A stretch of 12,183 bases of DNA from Bacteroidales bacterium UBA3388 (GTDB taxonomy: Bacteria > Bacteroidota > Bacteroidia > Bacteroidales > P3). Of the stretch, positions 1 through 6,973 are shown piece after piece (position 1 is the first letter of the stretch; each line of letters opens with the position of its first letter). Below the pieces are notes generated by a model. That model searched no databases. It had not been told where the DNA came from and saw only the letters and a program-made list of their open reading frames with translations. A program made the translations under genes and the position numbers. The stretch is taken from NCBI GenBank assembly GCA_002358855.1, contig DEPQ01000051.1, positions 1 through 12,183 of the forward strand, read 5' to 3'.

Positions 1-15
1 CTATCAAAAGGGCAT

Positions 16-47
16 AAAAAAAAGCAGTCTCTTTACTTGGGACTGCT
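16..47 (-). terminator. Rho-independent terminator of the small lipoprotein gene
   Basis: On the minus strand a 9-base-pair stem (arms 39-47 and 23-31, one G-T wobble) with a 7-base loop is followed by a run of T (complement of the A run at 16-23). It lies 30 bases past the stop codon of the small lipoprotein gene. The plus strand also has a short T run at 49-53, so it may work weakly in both directions. Confidence 0.85.
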
Positions 48-76
48 ATTTTTCTAACTAACCGAAACTTTTCTAA

Positions 77-241
77 TTATTCAGCAACAACTGTTTCAGC
101 TGCAGTTTCAGTTGCAGTTTCAGCAACAACTTCTGTTTCAGCTGCAGGAGTTTCAGTTGCAGTTTCAGTTGCAGTTTCAGTTGCTCCACCGCAAGCAGCG
201 AAGAAACCAGCTACTGCTAATACAAACAATACTTTTTTCAT
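77..241 (-). CDS. Small repetitive acidic lipoprotein (54 aa)
   Basis: This short ORF encodes MKKVLFVLAVAGFFAAC followed by a low-complexity tail. The first 17 residues are a lipoprotein signal peptide with a lipobox (FAAC) and Cys17 as the probable lipidated residue; Gly-Gly follows. The mature part is made almost entirely of Ala, Thr, Glu and Val in TETA-like repeats, has no Lys, Arg or aromatic residue, and is strongly acidic. The DNA repeats a 12-base unit accordingly. A -7 promoter element 47-54 bases upstream and a hairpin terminator downstream mark it as a separate transcription unit, which supports a real gene despite its size. Similar tiny Thr/Glu/Ala-rich lipoproteins are common in Bacteroidota, often mis-annotated, and have no established function. 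I do not assign one. Confidence 0.82.
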   Translation of the reverse strand: MKKVLFVLAVAGFFAACGGATETATETATETPAAETEVVAETATETAAETVVAE

Positions 242-287
242 CTTCGTTTTTTTTAAATTATTAATAATTCTTTGTGTTTTAACTCTG

Positions 288-295
288 CAAAATTA
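288..295 (-). promoter_or_regulatory. Bacteroidota -7 promoter element for the small lipoprotein
   Basis: The minus strand reads TAATTTTG, an exact match to the TAnnTTTG consensus of the Bacteroidota housekeeping sigma factor. It lies 46 bases before the ATG, implying a leader of about 40 A/T-rich bases. I see no clean TTTG -33 element at the usual spacing. A perfect odd palindrome, TAACAAATTGTTA at 328-340, lies just upstream of where that element would be. Confidence 0.55.
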
Positions 296-388
296 CAACT
301 TAATTTCAAATGAAAGCTTTTTTTGTTTAACAAATTGTTAGCAATTTTCTTAACTTACTGATTTATAACAAGAAAAAATCAACACAAT

Positions 389-2350
389 TTATTCATTTTT
401 CATTAGTTTTTCTTGTAATTTTCTCATTTTACTGTTGTTCGGCATATATTCTCTTGCTTTTGAAACGGTTTCTAAGGCTTCTGCTCTTTTTTCTTGGCGT
501 AAGAGAATATTAACCTTGTCTTCCCAAGCAAGAGGATCTAATTTATATCGCTCTAAATAAGAATTTATCAAATTAAGTTGTTGTTCGCTATCGTTTTTCT
601 TGCCTGCTATGTTCACCAAAATACGAACAGGAGAATAACAAAGGGGTTTCATCTCAATACATCTTTGAGCCCAATAAGTAGCACTATCACTTTTCCCCTC
701 CAACCTATTATAATAGTTTGCCAATCGGTATTCCCTTAAAGAATAATAAGGATTGGAATTATCTTCTAAAAGAATGTCTATTGCTTTTCTGTGATTTCCT
801 GCTGTTGCAAAGCGTTCTGCTGTGTTTACTGCAATAGGTTTTGTGCTTTCGTCAATGTTTGGAATCGCCGGAAACTTATCTAACCAATCTTCTGGTGTGT
901 ATTTTATTGATGTATCGCCGTTGTGTTGCAATATTCTTTTCTTTTGCAGAATTGAAGATTGACAATGCAGTGTTTCGAGCCCGAATGCCAAAAGCGTAAC
1001 AAGGCTTAGGAAAATGATAACGGCTTTTGAGAGTGGTTTTCTTTCGTTTTTGCTATTGCGAATATGGTTTGAAACTAAAATTGCGACTGATAGAACCAAA
1101 TATATCTGACAATCGGCTCGCTCTAACGGGAAGTTAAACAAGGCATCGTTTGCGTATGTCAAGATAAGACAAAGAGCGACTAAGGCTAAAAGGCGATGTT
1201 GAACTTTTTTATAGCGAAACATTTGTTTCAATGCCATAATTCCAAACACTAAATAAGTGGAAACATAGATTAAAAGCCCAAAAATGCCGAGTTCAGAGAA
1301 CATTTCTAAGAAATCATTGTGTGCATGATCCGACACAATATAGTCATGCTTTTTTGCACACTCCACTTTCATAATCGCTAACTTATGATTGCCGACTCCA
1401 TAGCCTAAAAGCGGAGATTGTTTTATGATTTCGCAAGTGTTTTTCCAAATTAAAAGTCTGCCTTTGCTGTTTCCTTCGGCAATAGAGGTTACTCTTGCTC
1501 CTATGGAATAGTTATTTGTTTCAATTTTTGAGTAATGTGCGAAATTGTATTTAATGAAAGCATCGCCTAAAACAAATCCCGAAACTGCCACAAGGCAAAT
1601 CAATAAATAGAGTCTTGAATGTTTAAAGACAAGAGATAGTTTTCGGCTTTTGATTTGATAAAAGACTCCATAGAAACACAAGACTGCTAACTGCAAAAAC
1701 AAGCCTATGAAACTTGAACGTGTGCTTAGGATTATCAAACAAAAGCTTATCGCAAATATTAGAAACAAAGAATAGTAGCGAATAAACTTTTTGAAGCGTA
1801 AAACAGCATAGTACAAAAATGGAAGTTTGAATAAGAGGGCTACGGCAAAGATATTTTTGTTTCCGTAAAAGCCATTTAGTTTTAAGTTATTGCGTTGCGA
1901 TATATGAACATCAAAAACATAATAGCAAATAATGCAAGAAAGTACGTTTATAGTAGCAATGACGATTGTACAAATGATTAAATTCTTTATTGCGTGATTA
2001 TCTTTGAGCATAAAGCCAATTGAGAGAATCATTGCAATGAAAATCAAAATCCAACGGTTCCAAATTGAAAATCCTTCTACGCAATTGATTGCCCAAACAA
2101 TAGAAACACCCATATAAACAATGAGTAAGAGCCACAGGGGTATGAGAGGATTTTTCGTAAATATGGAAGAGGATAATATATCTTTCTTTCTCCAAAACGA
2201 GTAATAGATTACAACCCCTATTGCAACAATATCAAACAATGCAATCAAGAAATGTCGCAAGGAAGTGATGTCTAAAACCAACATTGGAGGAAACATCTGC
2301 AAGCAAATAAAGAAACACAAAAGTATTCTTATCCATTTTTTCATATTCAT
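389..2350 (-). CDS. O-antigen ligase/polymerase family membrane protein with C-terminal TPRs
   Basis: This is a polytopic inner-membrane protein of the O-antigen ligase/Wzy family, expected to join or polymerise glycans at the periplasmic face. With the start at 2350 (653 aa) there are about ten hydrophobic segments up to residue 430, and another near 440-461. The Wzy_C-like signature spans about 289-370: an Arg and Trp in GRLLIWKN, then PLLGYGVGNH, HAHNDFLE and ELGIFGLL. The region from about 505 to the end contains helical TPR-like repeats, a common Bacteroidota arrangement. An upstream TTG extends the frame to 2377, but a TAnnTTTG promoter at 2367-2374 lies inside that extension. The start is therefore ATG at 2350, or the ATG two codons later (2344). 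It diverges from rfbD, consistent with surface polysaccharide work. Whether it is a ligase or a polymerase cannot be told from sequence. Confidence 0.85.
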   Translation of the reverse strand: MNMKKWIRILLCFFICLQMFPPMLVLDITSLRHFLIALFDIVAIGVVIYYSFWRKKDILSSSIFTKNPLIPLWLLLIVYMGVSIVWAINCVEGFSIWNRWILIFIAMILSIGFMLKDNHAIKNLIICTIVIATINVLSCIICYYVFDVHISQRNNLKLNGFYGNKNIFAVALLFKLPFLYYAVLRFKKFIRYYSLFLIFAISFCLIILSTRSSFIGLFLQLAVLCFYGVFYQIKSRKLSLVFKHSRLYLLICLVAVSGFVLGDAFIKYNFAHYSKIETNNYSIGARVTSIAEGNSKGRLLIWKNTCEIIKQSPLLGYGVGNHKLAIMKVECAKKHDYIVSDHAHNDFLEMFSELGIFGLLIYVSTYLVFGIMALKQMFRYKKVQHRLLALVALCLILTYANDALFNFPLERADCQIYLVLSVAILVSNHIRNSKNERKPLSKAVIIFLSLVTLLAFGLETLHCQSSILQKKRILQHNGDTSIKYTPEDWLDKFPAIPNIDESTKPIAVNTAERFATAGNHRKAIDILLEDNSNPYYSLREYRLANYYNRLEGKSDSATYWAQRCIEMKPLCYSPVRILVNIAGKKNDSEQQLNLINSYLERYKLDPLAWEDKVNILLRQEKRAEALETVSKAREYMPNNSKMRKLQEKLMKNE

Positions 2351-2366
2351 CTTTGCTTTAAAAATA

Positions 2367-2374
2367 CAAAGATA
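2367..2374 (-). promoter_or_regulatory. -7 promoter element of the O-antigen ligase-like gene
   Basis: The minus strand reads TATCTTTG, an exact TAnnTTTG match, 16 bases before the ATG at 2350. The transcript would start about 10 bases before that ATG, or 16 before the ATG at 2344, so the leader is very short. This element rules out the upstream TTG as the start. No clear -33 TTTG is visible at the usual distance. Confidence 0.6.
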
Positions 2375-2389
2375 CAAATATTTATTTTT

Positions 2390-2452
2390 TTTCTTTGTTT
2401 TAGAAAAATATTTCTTTGTTTTATTTTTTTATTTCTTTGCTTTATTTTCTTT
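2390..2452. repeat. T-rich direct repeat with a 21-base period in a divergent promoter region
   Basis: The 13-base string TTTCTTTGTTTTA occurs at 2390-2402 and 2411-2423 and, with one change (TTTCTTTGCTTTA), at 2432-2444. The three copies start exactly 21 bases apart; the 8-base spacers between them differ. Each copy carries a TTTG, and the third TTTG (2436-2439) is the likely -33 element of the rfbD promoter. The sequence is low-complexity, so chance duplication is possible. Confidence 0.6.
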
Positions 2453-2468
2453 TTTCTTAGTATTTTTG
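2436..2468 (+). promoter_or_regulatory. Promoter of the rfbD-NlpC/P60 operon
   Basis: TTTG at 2436-2439 and TATTTTTG at 2461-2468 are separated by 21 bases, matching the Bacteroidota -33/-7 arrangement. The -7 box ends 19 bases before the rfbD ATG. This is one of the more complete promoters in the window. Confidence 0.65.
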
Positions 2469-2487
2469 TGCTGTTAAATTAAAGCAA

Positions 2488-3354
2488 ATGAAAAACGTAT
2501 TAGTTACAGGGGCAGAAGGACAACTTGGCTCGTCTTTAAAAAAGATTGCAGGAAATTTTCCTCAGTATAATTTTATCTATACCGACAAAGACAACTTGGA
2601 TATTTGCAATGAGCAAGAGTTAAAGGCGTTTTTTGAAAACAATTCTATATATTGTGTTTTGCACTTTGCGGCTTACACTGCTGTTGATAAGGCTGAGGAC
2701 GAAGAGTCTTTGGCAGAAAAAATCAACTCTGAGGCTTCTTTGAATATTGCAAAGATTTGTGCCAAACATAAGGCAAGATTAGTTTATATCTCTACGGATT
2801 ATGTTTTTGAGGGAAAGGATTGCAAGCCTCACTCTCCGCAAGAAAGCACTAATCCCCTATCTGTGTATGGGAAAACTAAACTTAAAGGAGAAGAAAACTG
2901 CTTAAAAAATAATCCTTTGACCTTTGTAATTAGAACAAGTTGGCTTTATAGTGAATTTAAGTCAAACTTTGTAAAGACAATGATTAACCTTTCTCAAACA
3001 AAAGAAGAGTTAAATGTTATATATGACCAAATTGGAAGCCCAACTTACGCAAGGGATTTGGCAGAGTTTTCAATTAGAGCGATAGAACACATAAACACAA
3101 ATCGTATTCTTCATTTTAGCAATCAAGGAGTTTGCTCTTGGTATGATTTTGCAAGAAAGGCAATAGAATTATGGGGAGAAAAACAAATAAGAATTAACCC
3201 TATTCTTACAAGCCAATATCACACAAAAGCAACTCGCCCAAAATTCAGTGTATTTGACAAAAGCGAATCAGAAAAACTCTTAGACATTAAAATACCTCAT
3301 TGGGAAGAGAGTTTAAAAGAATGTATTAAAGAACTAAAAGCACAAATAAAATGA
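2488..3354 (+). CDS. rfbD: dTDP-4-dehydrorhamnose reductase
   Basis: This gene encodes the enzyme for the last step of dTDP-L-rhamnose synthesis: NADPH-dependent reduction of dTDP-4-dehydrorhamnose in the cytoplasm. The product supplies rhamnose for surface glycans. The 288-residue length is normal for RmlD/RfbD. Visible features are the N-terminal Rossmann motif GAEGQLG (residues 8-14), HFAAYTAVDKAE (59-70), the STDYVF segment (102-107), and the SDR catalytic Tyr127 and Lys131 in YGKTK. Also present are RTSWLY (149-154), GSPTYARDLA (183-192) and the substrate-side ATRPKFS near 248-254. The other dTDP-rhamnose genes (rfbA, rfbB, rfbC) are not in the window. The stop codon overlaps the next gene's ATG, so the two are translationally coupled. 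Divergence from the O-antigen ligase-like gene fits a role in surface polysaccharide. Confidence 0.93.
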   Translation: MKNVLVTGAEGQLGSSLKKIAGNFPQYNFIYTDKDNLDICNEQELKAFFENNSIYCVLHFAAYTAVDKAEDEESLAEKINSEASLNIAKICAKHKARLVYISTDYVFEGKDCKPHSPQESTNPLSVYGKTKLKGEENCLKNNPLTFVIRTSWLYSEFKSNFVKTMINLSQTKEELNVIYDQIGSPTYARDLAEFSIRAIEHINTNRILHFSNQGVCSWYDFARKAIELWGEKQIRINPILTSQYHTKATRPKFSVFDKSESEKLLDIKIPHWEESLKECIKELKAQIK

Positions 3355-3851
3355 AAAAAATCTTAATATTATTATTAGTAGTTGCAGGATTTACCTCTTG
3401 TAAAGTAGCAAAACAAGACATTGTCATTGAAACAGAAAAACCTGTTAAAGAAAAGCCACGAGGAACTCATAAAGTGAGCGATTTAAGAGCCTATTGCTTA
3501 GATTGGTTAGGCACTCCGCATCGTATGGGTGGCACAACAAAACAAGGAGTTGATTGTTCAGGATTTGTTTGCAATGTTTACAAAGAAATTTATGGCATTT
3601 CACTTCCAAGAAGAAGTCAAGACATGGCAAAAGTCTGCAAAATAATCAACAATAAGAATGATTTGAAAGAAGGAGACTTAGTTTTCTTTAACAATAAGAA
3701 AGGTGGCACAATCAATCACGTAGGAATATTCTTAGATAAAGACAAATTCATTCACACCTCTTCTTCAAAAGGTGTAACAATCGGAAGATTTGCCGAAACA
3801 TATTGGGCAGAACGTTTTCGCTGTGGAGGACGCCACCCAGAAAAGAAGTAG
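3351..3851 (+). CDS. NlpC/P60 family cell-wall hydrolase lipoprotein
   Basis: The product is a predicted cysteine peptidase of the NlpC/P60 superfamily, which typically cleaves peptide stems of peptidoglycan (often the D-gamma-Glu to diamino-acid bond). Residues 1-17 form a lipoprotein signal with lipobox FTSC, so the mature protein is anchored at Cys17 to an envelope membrane. The catalytic domain covers about 43-160: Cys69 in VDCSGF, His123 in INHVGIF and a polar third residue, His135, in FIHTSS. All three expected catalytic residues are present. At 166 residues it is a minimal family member with no extra SH3 or LysM domain. It overlaps rfbD by 4 bases (ATGA) and ends one base from the convergent nuclease-family gene, leaving no room for a terminator between them. 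Confidence 0.9.
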   Translation: MKKILILLLVVAGFTSCKVAKQDIVIETEKPVKEKPRGTHKVSDLRAYCLDWLGTPHRMGGTTKQGVDCSGFVCNVYKEIYGISLPRRSQDMAKVCKIINNKNDLKEGDLVFFNNKKGGTINHVGIFLDKDKFIHTSSSKGVTIGRFAETYWAERFRCGGRHPEKK

Positions 3852-3852
3852 T

Positions 3853-4407
3853 TTAGTCTCTATTTTCTAACTCTTTGATTTTTTCTTTTAACACCTCTGC
3901 AATTTCTTGTTCGCCTTCTTTTTCGACTTCTTTCAAAAGAGTTTCCAACTCTTCTATTGTCCATTCTGCTTCGCTTTCTGATTGATTGCAAAGCAAATTT
4001 GGAGAAACTATCTCAAAGCCTACATTATCTAAAACCTTTTCTTCCACAAAGATTGGTAAAGATAATCGTACCGAAAGATTGAAAGCATCGGAACAACGAG
4101 AATCAAAGAATATTTTTTCTCCATTTTGCTCACAACAAATACTGACATAGAAAATTCCATCTATGAATTTTTCTAATATCACATACTCTGGCTTTATGTC
4201 AGAATGTGAAAGAATATCACAAAGCAAATCAAAAGTCAAAGGTCTGTTTGCTTCTATTTTGTCAATACTTAATGCGAGATACTGTCCCTCATATTCGCTG
4301 ATAGGAATTGACAAAGCACGTTTGCCATTCTTCTCTATAAGCAAGACATCGTAATAATTATCGATTGCAGATGTTGTTATAGACATCAATTCTACTAAAA
4401 TCGCCAT
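3853..4407 (-). CDS. Bifunctional nuclease (BFN/DUF151) family protein
   Basis: The sequence matches the BFN/DUF151 fold across residues 1-130: a VEL start, the RALSIPISEYEGQYLALSI segment (30-48), RPLTFDLLCDIL (55-66), and the conserved FDSRCSDAFNLSVRL (101-115) followed by LPIFVEEKVL. The family is named for a plant protein with reported RNase and DNase activity. The bacterial role is poorly known, so 'nuclease' is a family label only. Residues 148-182 form a charged helical tail (EELETLLKEVEKEGEQEIAE) resembling a UVR motif, common in Bacteroidota members. Its TAA stop is one base from the NlpC/P60 stop on the opposite strand. Upstream it diverges from hppA. I found no exact TAnnTTTG promoter before it. 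Confidence 0.88.
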   Translation of the reverse strand: MAILVELMSITTSAIDNYYDVLLIEKNGKRALSIPISEYEGQYLALSIDKIEANRPLTFDLLCDILSHSDIKPEYVILEKFIDGIFYVSICCEQNGEKIFFDSRCSDAFNLSVRLSLPIFVEEKVLDNVGFEIVSPNLLCNQSESEAEWTIEELETLLKEVEKEGEQEIAEVLKEKIKELENRD

Positions 4408-4508
4408 ATTATTCTCTATATTCTTTTTCTATTAAACGAATTTTTATAAAAAATGTTTAAAAATTTAATATTTTTCTCTTAGTTTTATTGTTATTTTGTT
4501 TTTATTTG

Positions 4509-4516
4509 TATTTTTG
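4509..4516 (+). promoter_or_regulatory. -7 promoter element of hppA-hydE
   Basis: TATTTTTG exactly matches TAnnTTTG and lies 39 bases before the hppA ATG at 4556. An ATTG at 4487-4490 (one mismatch to TTTG, spacing 18) could serve as the -33 element. The box sits inside the upstream TTG-started extension of the frame, which argues against that extension being translated. Confidence 0.55.
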
Positions 4517-4555
4517 CCAACTCTAAAAGCACAAAAATTTAACACAAAAAATAAT

Positions 4556-6964
4556 ATGAAAAAAAGAATCGCTTTAAGTTTAGTCGCCTTCCTGCCTACA
4601 CTGTTAAGGGCAAGCGAAGCAGATTTAAAAGTCCCCATGGAAATTCACAACTTTGGAATATTACATTGGGGATTTTTTGTTTCTATACTCGGGATTATTT
4701 TCGGGATTTACCAATTCTTGAAAATTAAGAAACTTCCTGCTCACAAAAGTATGCTTGATATAGCACACGTTATTTACAAAACTTGTTCAACTTACCTAAA
4801 ACAACAAGCAAAGTTCCTTGCTATTTTATTTGTTTTCGTAGGTTTGGCAGTAAGTCTTTATTTCGGTTTTCTTGCAAAAGGAGAAAGTGGAGAAAGTTTT
4901 GGACTTGGAGCAGTGCTTCTAATACTTCTTTGGACAGTACTTGGAATATTAGGCTCGTATATTGTTGCTAAATACGGAATACGTATAAATACTTTTGCAA
5001 ATTCACGAATGGCTTTTGCATCTTTGAAACGTAATCCTTTAAGTCTTTTAAACATTCCTTTAAGTGCAGGTATGAGCATTGGCGTTGTGTTAATCTGCGT
5101 TGAACTTCTGCTAATGCTTGTAATTTTACTTTTAATGCCTGCTCATCTTGCAGGAGCTTGCTTTATAGGTTTTGCTATTGGTGAAAGTTTAGGTGCATCG
5201 GCTCTTAGAATTGCAGGAGGTATATTTACAAAGATTGCAGATATCGCATCGGATCTTATGAAGGTTGTTTTCAAAATAGGAGAAGACGATCCAAGAAACC
5301 CTGGTGTTATTGCCGATTGTACAGGTGATAATGCAGGAGATTCAGTTGGACCGACTGCTGACGGTTTTGAAACATACGGAGTAACAGGTGTTGCTTTGGT
5401 TTCTTTTATTCTTCTTGCTATTGGCGATGTTAGTATTCAAAAAGATTTACTTGTTTGGATATTTACAATGAGAATACTTGGAGTTGTCACCTCTATTATT
5501 GCTTACTACTTAAATATGGGATTGAGTCAAAAACTTTATGGGAAAAAAGATGATTTGGACTTTGAAGCACCGCTAACTAATTTGGTATGGATTAGTTCTA
5601 TTCTTTCTATTATTGGAACTTTTGTTACATCTTACCTTCTTATTGGAAATATTGGAGGAAATAGTGATTTATGGTGGATACTTTCTATTATTATTTCTTG
5701 TGGTACATTGGGTGCTGCTTTGATTCCAGAAATTACAAAGATATTTACTTCTCCTAAATCTACTCATGTGAAAGAAGTTGTAAAGGCTTCTCAACAAGGA
5801 GGTGCATCTTTGAATATTTTATCAGGATTTGTATCTGGTAACTTTTCAGGATTTTGGACTGGATTAGTCTTTGTGATTCTTATGTTTATCGCTTATATAT
5901 TCTCTGGCAACTTAGAAGCAATCGGAATGGTGTATCCTTCAATTTTTGCTTTTGGTTTGGTGGCGTTTGGTATGCTTGGCATGGGTCCTGTAACGATTGC
6001 GGTTGATAGTTATGGACCTGTAACAGACAATGCTCAATCTGTGTATGAACTTTCTTTGATTGAGGAACAAGAAAACATTGATTCGGAAATAGAAAAGGAT
6101 TTCGGATTTAAGCCTGATTGGGAGAAATCAAAATATTATCTTGAAGCAAATGACGGAGCAGGTAATACATTTAAGGCAACTGCGAAACCTGTTTTGATTG
6201 GTACTGCTGTTGTTGGTGCAACTACTATGATATTCTCTTTAATCCTTGTTATTCAAAAAGCACTTGGCGTTGAGCCTGCAAGTTTACTTAATTTATTGAA
6301 TCCTTACTCTATTTTAGGATTTATTCTTGGAGGTGCAGTGATTTATTGGTTTACAGGAGCAAGCACACAAGCCGTTACAACAGGTGCTTATCGTGCTGTG
6401 GAATACATAAAGCGTAATATAAAACTTGATGCAAACGCTCCGAAGAAAGCAGACGAAGCCTCTTCGGTTGAAGTGGTTAAAATCTGTACTGTTTATGCTC
6501 AAAAAGGTATGTATAATATCTTTATTGCAATCTTCTGCTTTGCCTTAGGAATTGCATGTCTTTCTTCGCCTGCTTCAATTGGCGGAAACAATGCAGTTTC
6601 TTTATTTGTTAGTTATTTACTTTCTATTGCGTTATTCGGATTGTTTCAAGCAGTCTTTATGGCTAACGCAGGAGGAAGTTGGGACAATGCAAAAAAAATT
6701 GTAGAGGTAGATATGAAAGAAAAAGGCTCTGCTTTACACGATGCTTCCGTTGTTGGAGACACAGTAGGCGACCCTTTCAAAGACACTTCTTCTGTTGCTC
6801 TTAACCCAATTATTAAGTTCACAACTTTATTTGGACTTTTGGCAATGGAAATAGCAATTAGCGAATCATTTAAAGGTATTGCACCATACGTAGGTATTGC
6901 TTTCTTTGTGATAGCATGCTATTTTGTGTATCGTTCGTTCTATAAAATGACAATAGATAAATAA
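4556..6964 (+). CDS. hppA: Membrane-bound ion-translocating pyrophosphatase
   Basis: This integral membrane enzyme couples pyrophosphate hydrolysis to ion pumping across the cytoplasmic membrane. From ATG 4556 it has 802 residues, long for the family (roughly 650-770), partly from an N-terminal signal-like helix. About 16 hydrophobic helices are evident. Substrate-site motifs are intact: FTK with Lys226, EDDPRNPGVIAD (243-254), GDNAGD (257-262), TADGFETY with Asp269 and Glu272, and GDTVGDPFKDTS (734-745). The position deciding K+ dependence (Ala or Lys, numbered 460 in the family) is Lys540 here, in GNTFKATAK. That points to a K+-independent, probably proton-pumping type. Three residues on, Ala543 stands where the K+-independent type usually has Thr. 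A TTG start at 4496 is rejected because a promoter lies inside that extension. hydE follows after 9 bases. Confidence 0.93.
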   Translation: MKKRIALSLVAFLPTLLRASEADLKVPMEIHNFGILHWGFFVSILGIIFGIYQFLKIKKLPAHKSMLDIAHVIYKTCSTYLKQQAKFLAILFVFVGLAVSLYFGFLAKGESGESFGLGAVLLILLWTVLGILGSYIVAKYGIRINTFANSRMAFASLKRNPLSLLNIPLSAGMSIGVVLICVELLLMLVILLLMPAHLAGACFIGFAIGESLGASALRIAGGIFTKIADIASDLMKVVFKIGEDDPRNPGVIADCTGDNAGDSVGPTADGFETYGVTGVALVSFILLAIGDVSIQKDLLVWIFTMRILGVVTSIIAYYLNMGLSQKLYGKKDDLDFEAPLTNLVWISSILSIIGTFVTSYLLIGNIGGNSDLWWILSIIISCGTLGAALIPEITKIFTSPKSTHVKEVVKASQQGGASLNILSGFVSGNFSGFWTGLVFVILMFIAYIFSGNLEAIGMVYPSIFAFGLVAFGMLGMGPVTIAVDSYGPVTDNAQSVYELSLIEEQENIDSEIEKDFGFKPDWEKSKYYLEANDGAGNTFKATAKPVLIGTAVVGATTMIFSLILVIQKALGVEPASLLNLLNPYSILGFILGGAVIYWFTGASTQAVTTGAYRAVEYIKRNIKLDANAPKKADEASSVEVVKICTVYAQKGMYNIFIAIFCFALGIACLSSPASIGGNNAVSLFVSYLLSIALFGLFQAVFMANAGGSWDNAKKIVEVDMKEKGSALHDASVVGDTVGDPFKDTSSVALNPIIKFTTLFGLLAMEIAISESFKGIAPYVGIAFFVIACYFVYRSFYKMTIDK

Positions 6965-6973
6965 AAATAAAAT

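Noticed and set aside
98..185. Regular short repeats that could suggest a CRISPR array or tandem-repeat locus
   Set aside because: The 12-base units are contiguous, in frame, and encode the TETA repeats of the small lipoprotein. There are no unique spacers.
2265..2477. A 70-codon plus-strand frame with a very Phe-rich, membrane-like sequence
   Set aside because: It overlaps the start of the ligase-like gene and then reads through the T-rich repeat and the rfbD promoter. The hydrophobicity is a by-product of T-rich DNA.
3445..4354. Short open frames opposite the NlpC/P60 and BFN genes
   Set aside because: They are antisense to well-supported coding sequences and show no recognisable domain or signal of their own.
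3853..4407. Toxin-antitoxin or defence module involving the nuclease-family gene
   Set aside because: BFN/DUF151 proteins are widespread chromosomal genes. There is no small partner gene, no mobile element and no defence-type neighbour here.
4408..4508. A promoter for the BFN gene in the divergent region before hppA
   Set aside because: The nearest minus-strand candidate, TAAATTTT, lacks the final G of TAnnTTTG and has no matching -33 box, so I do not call it.
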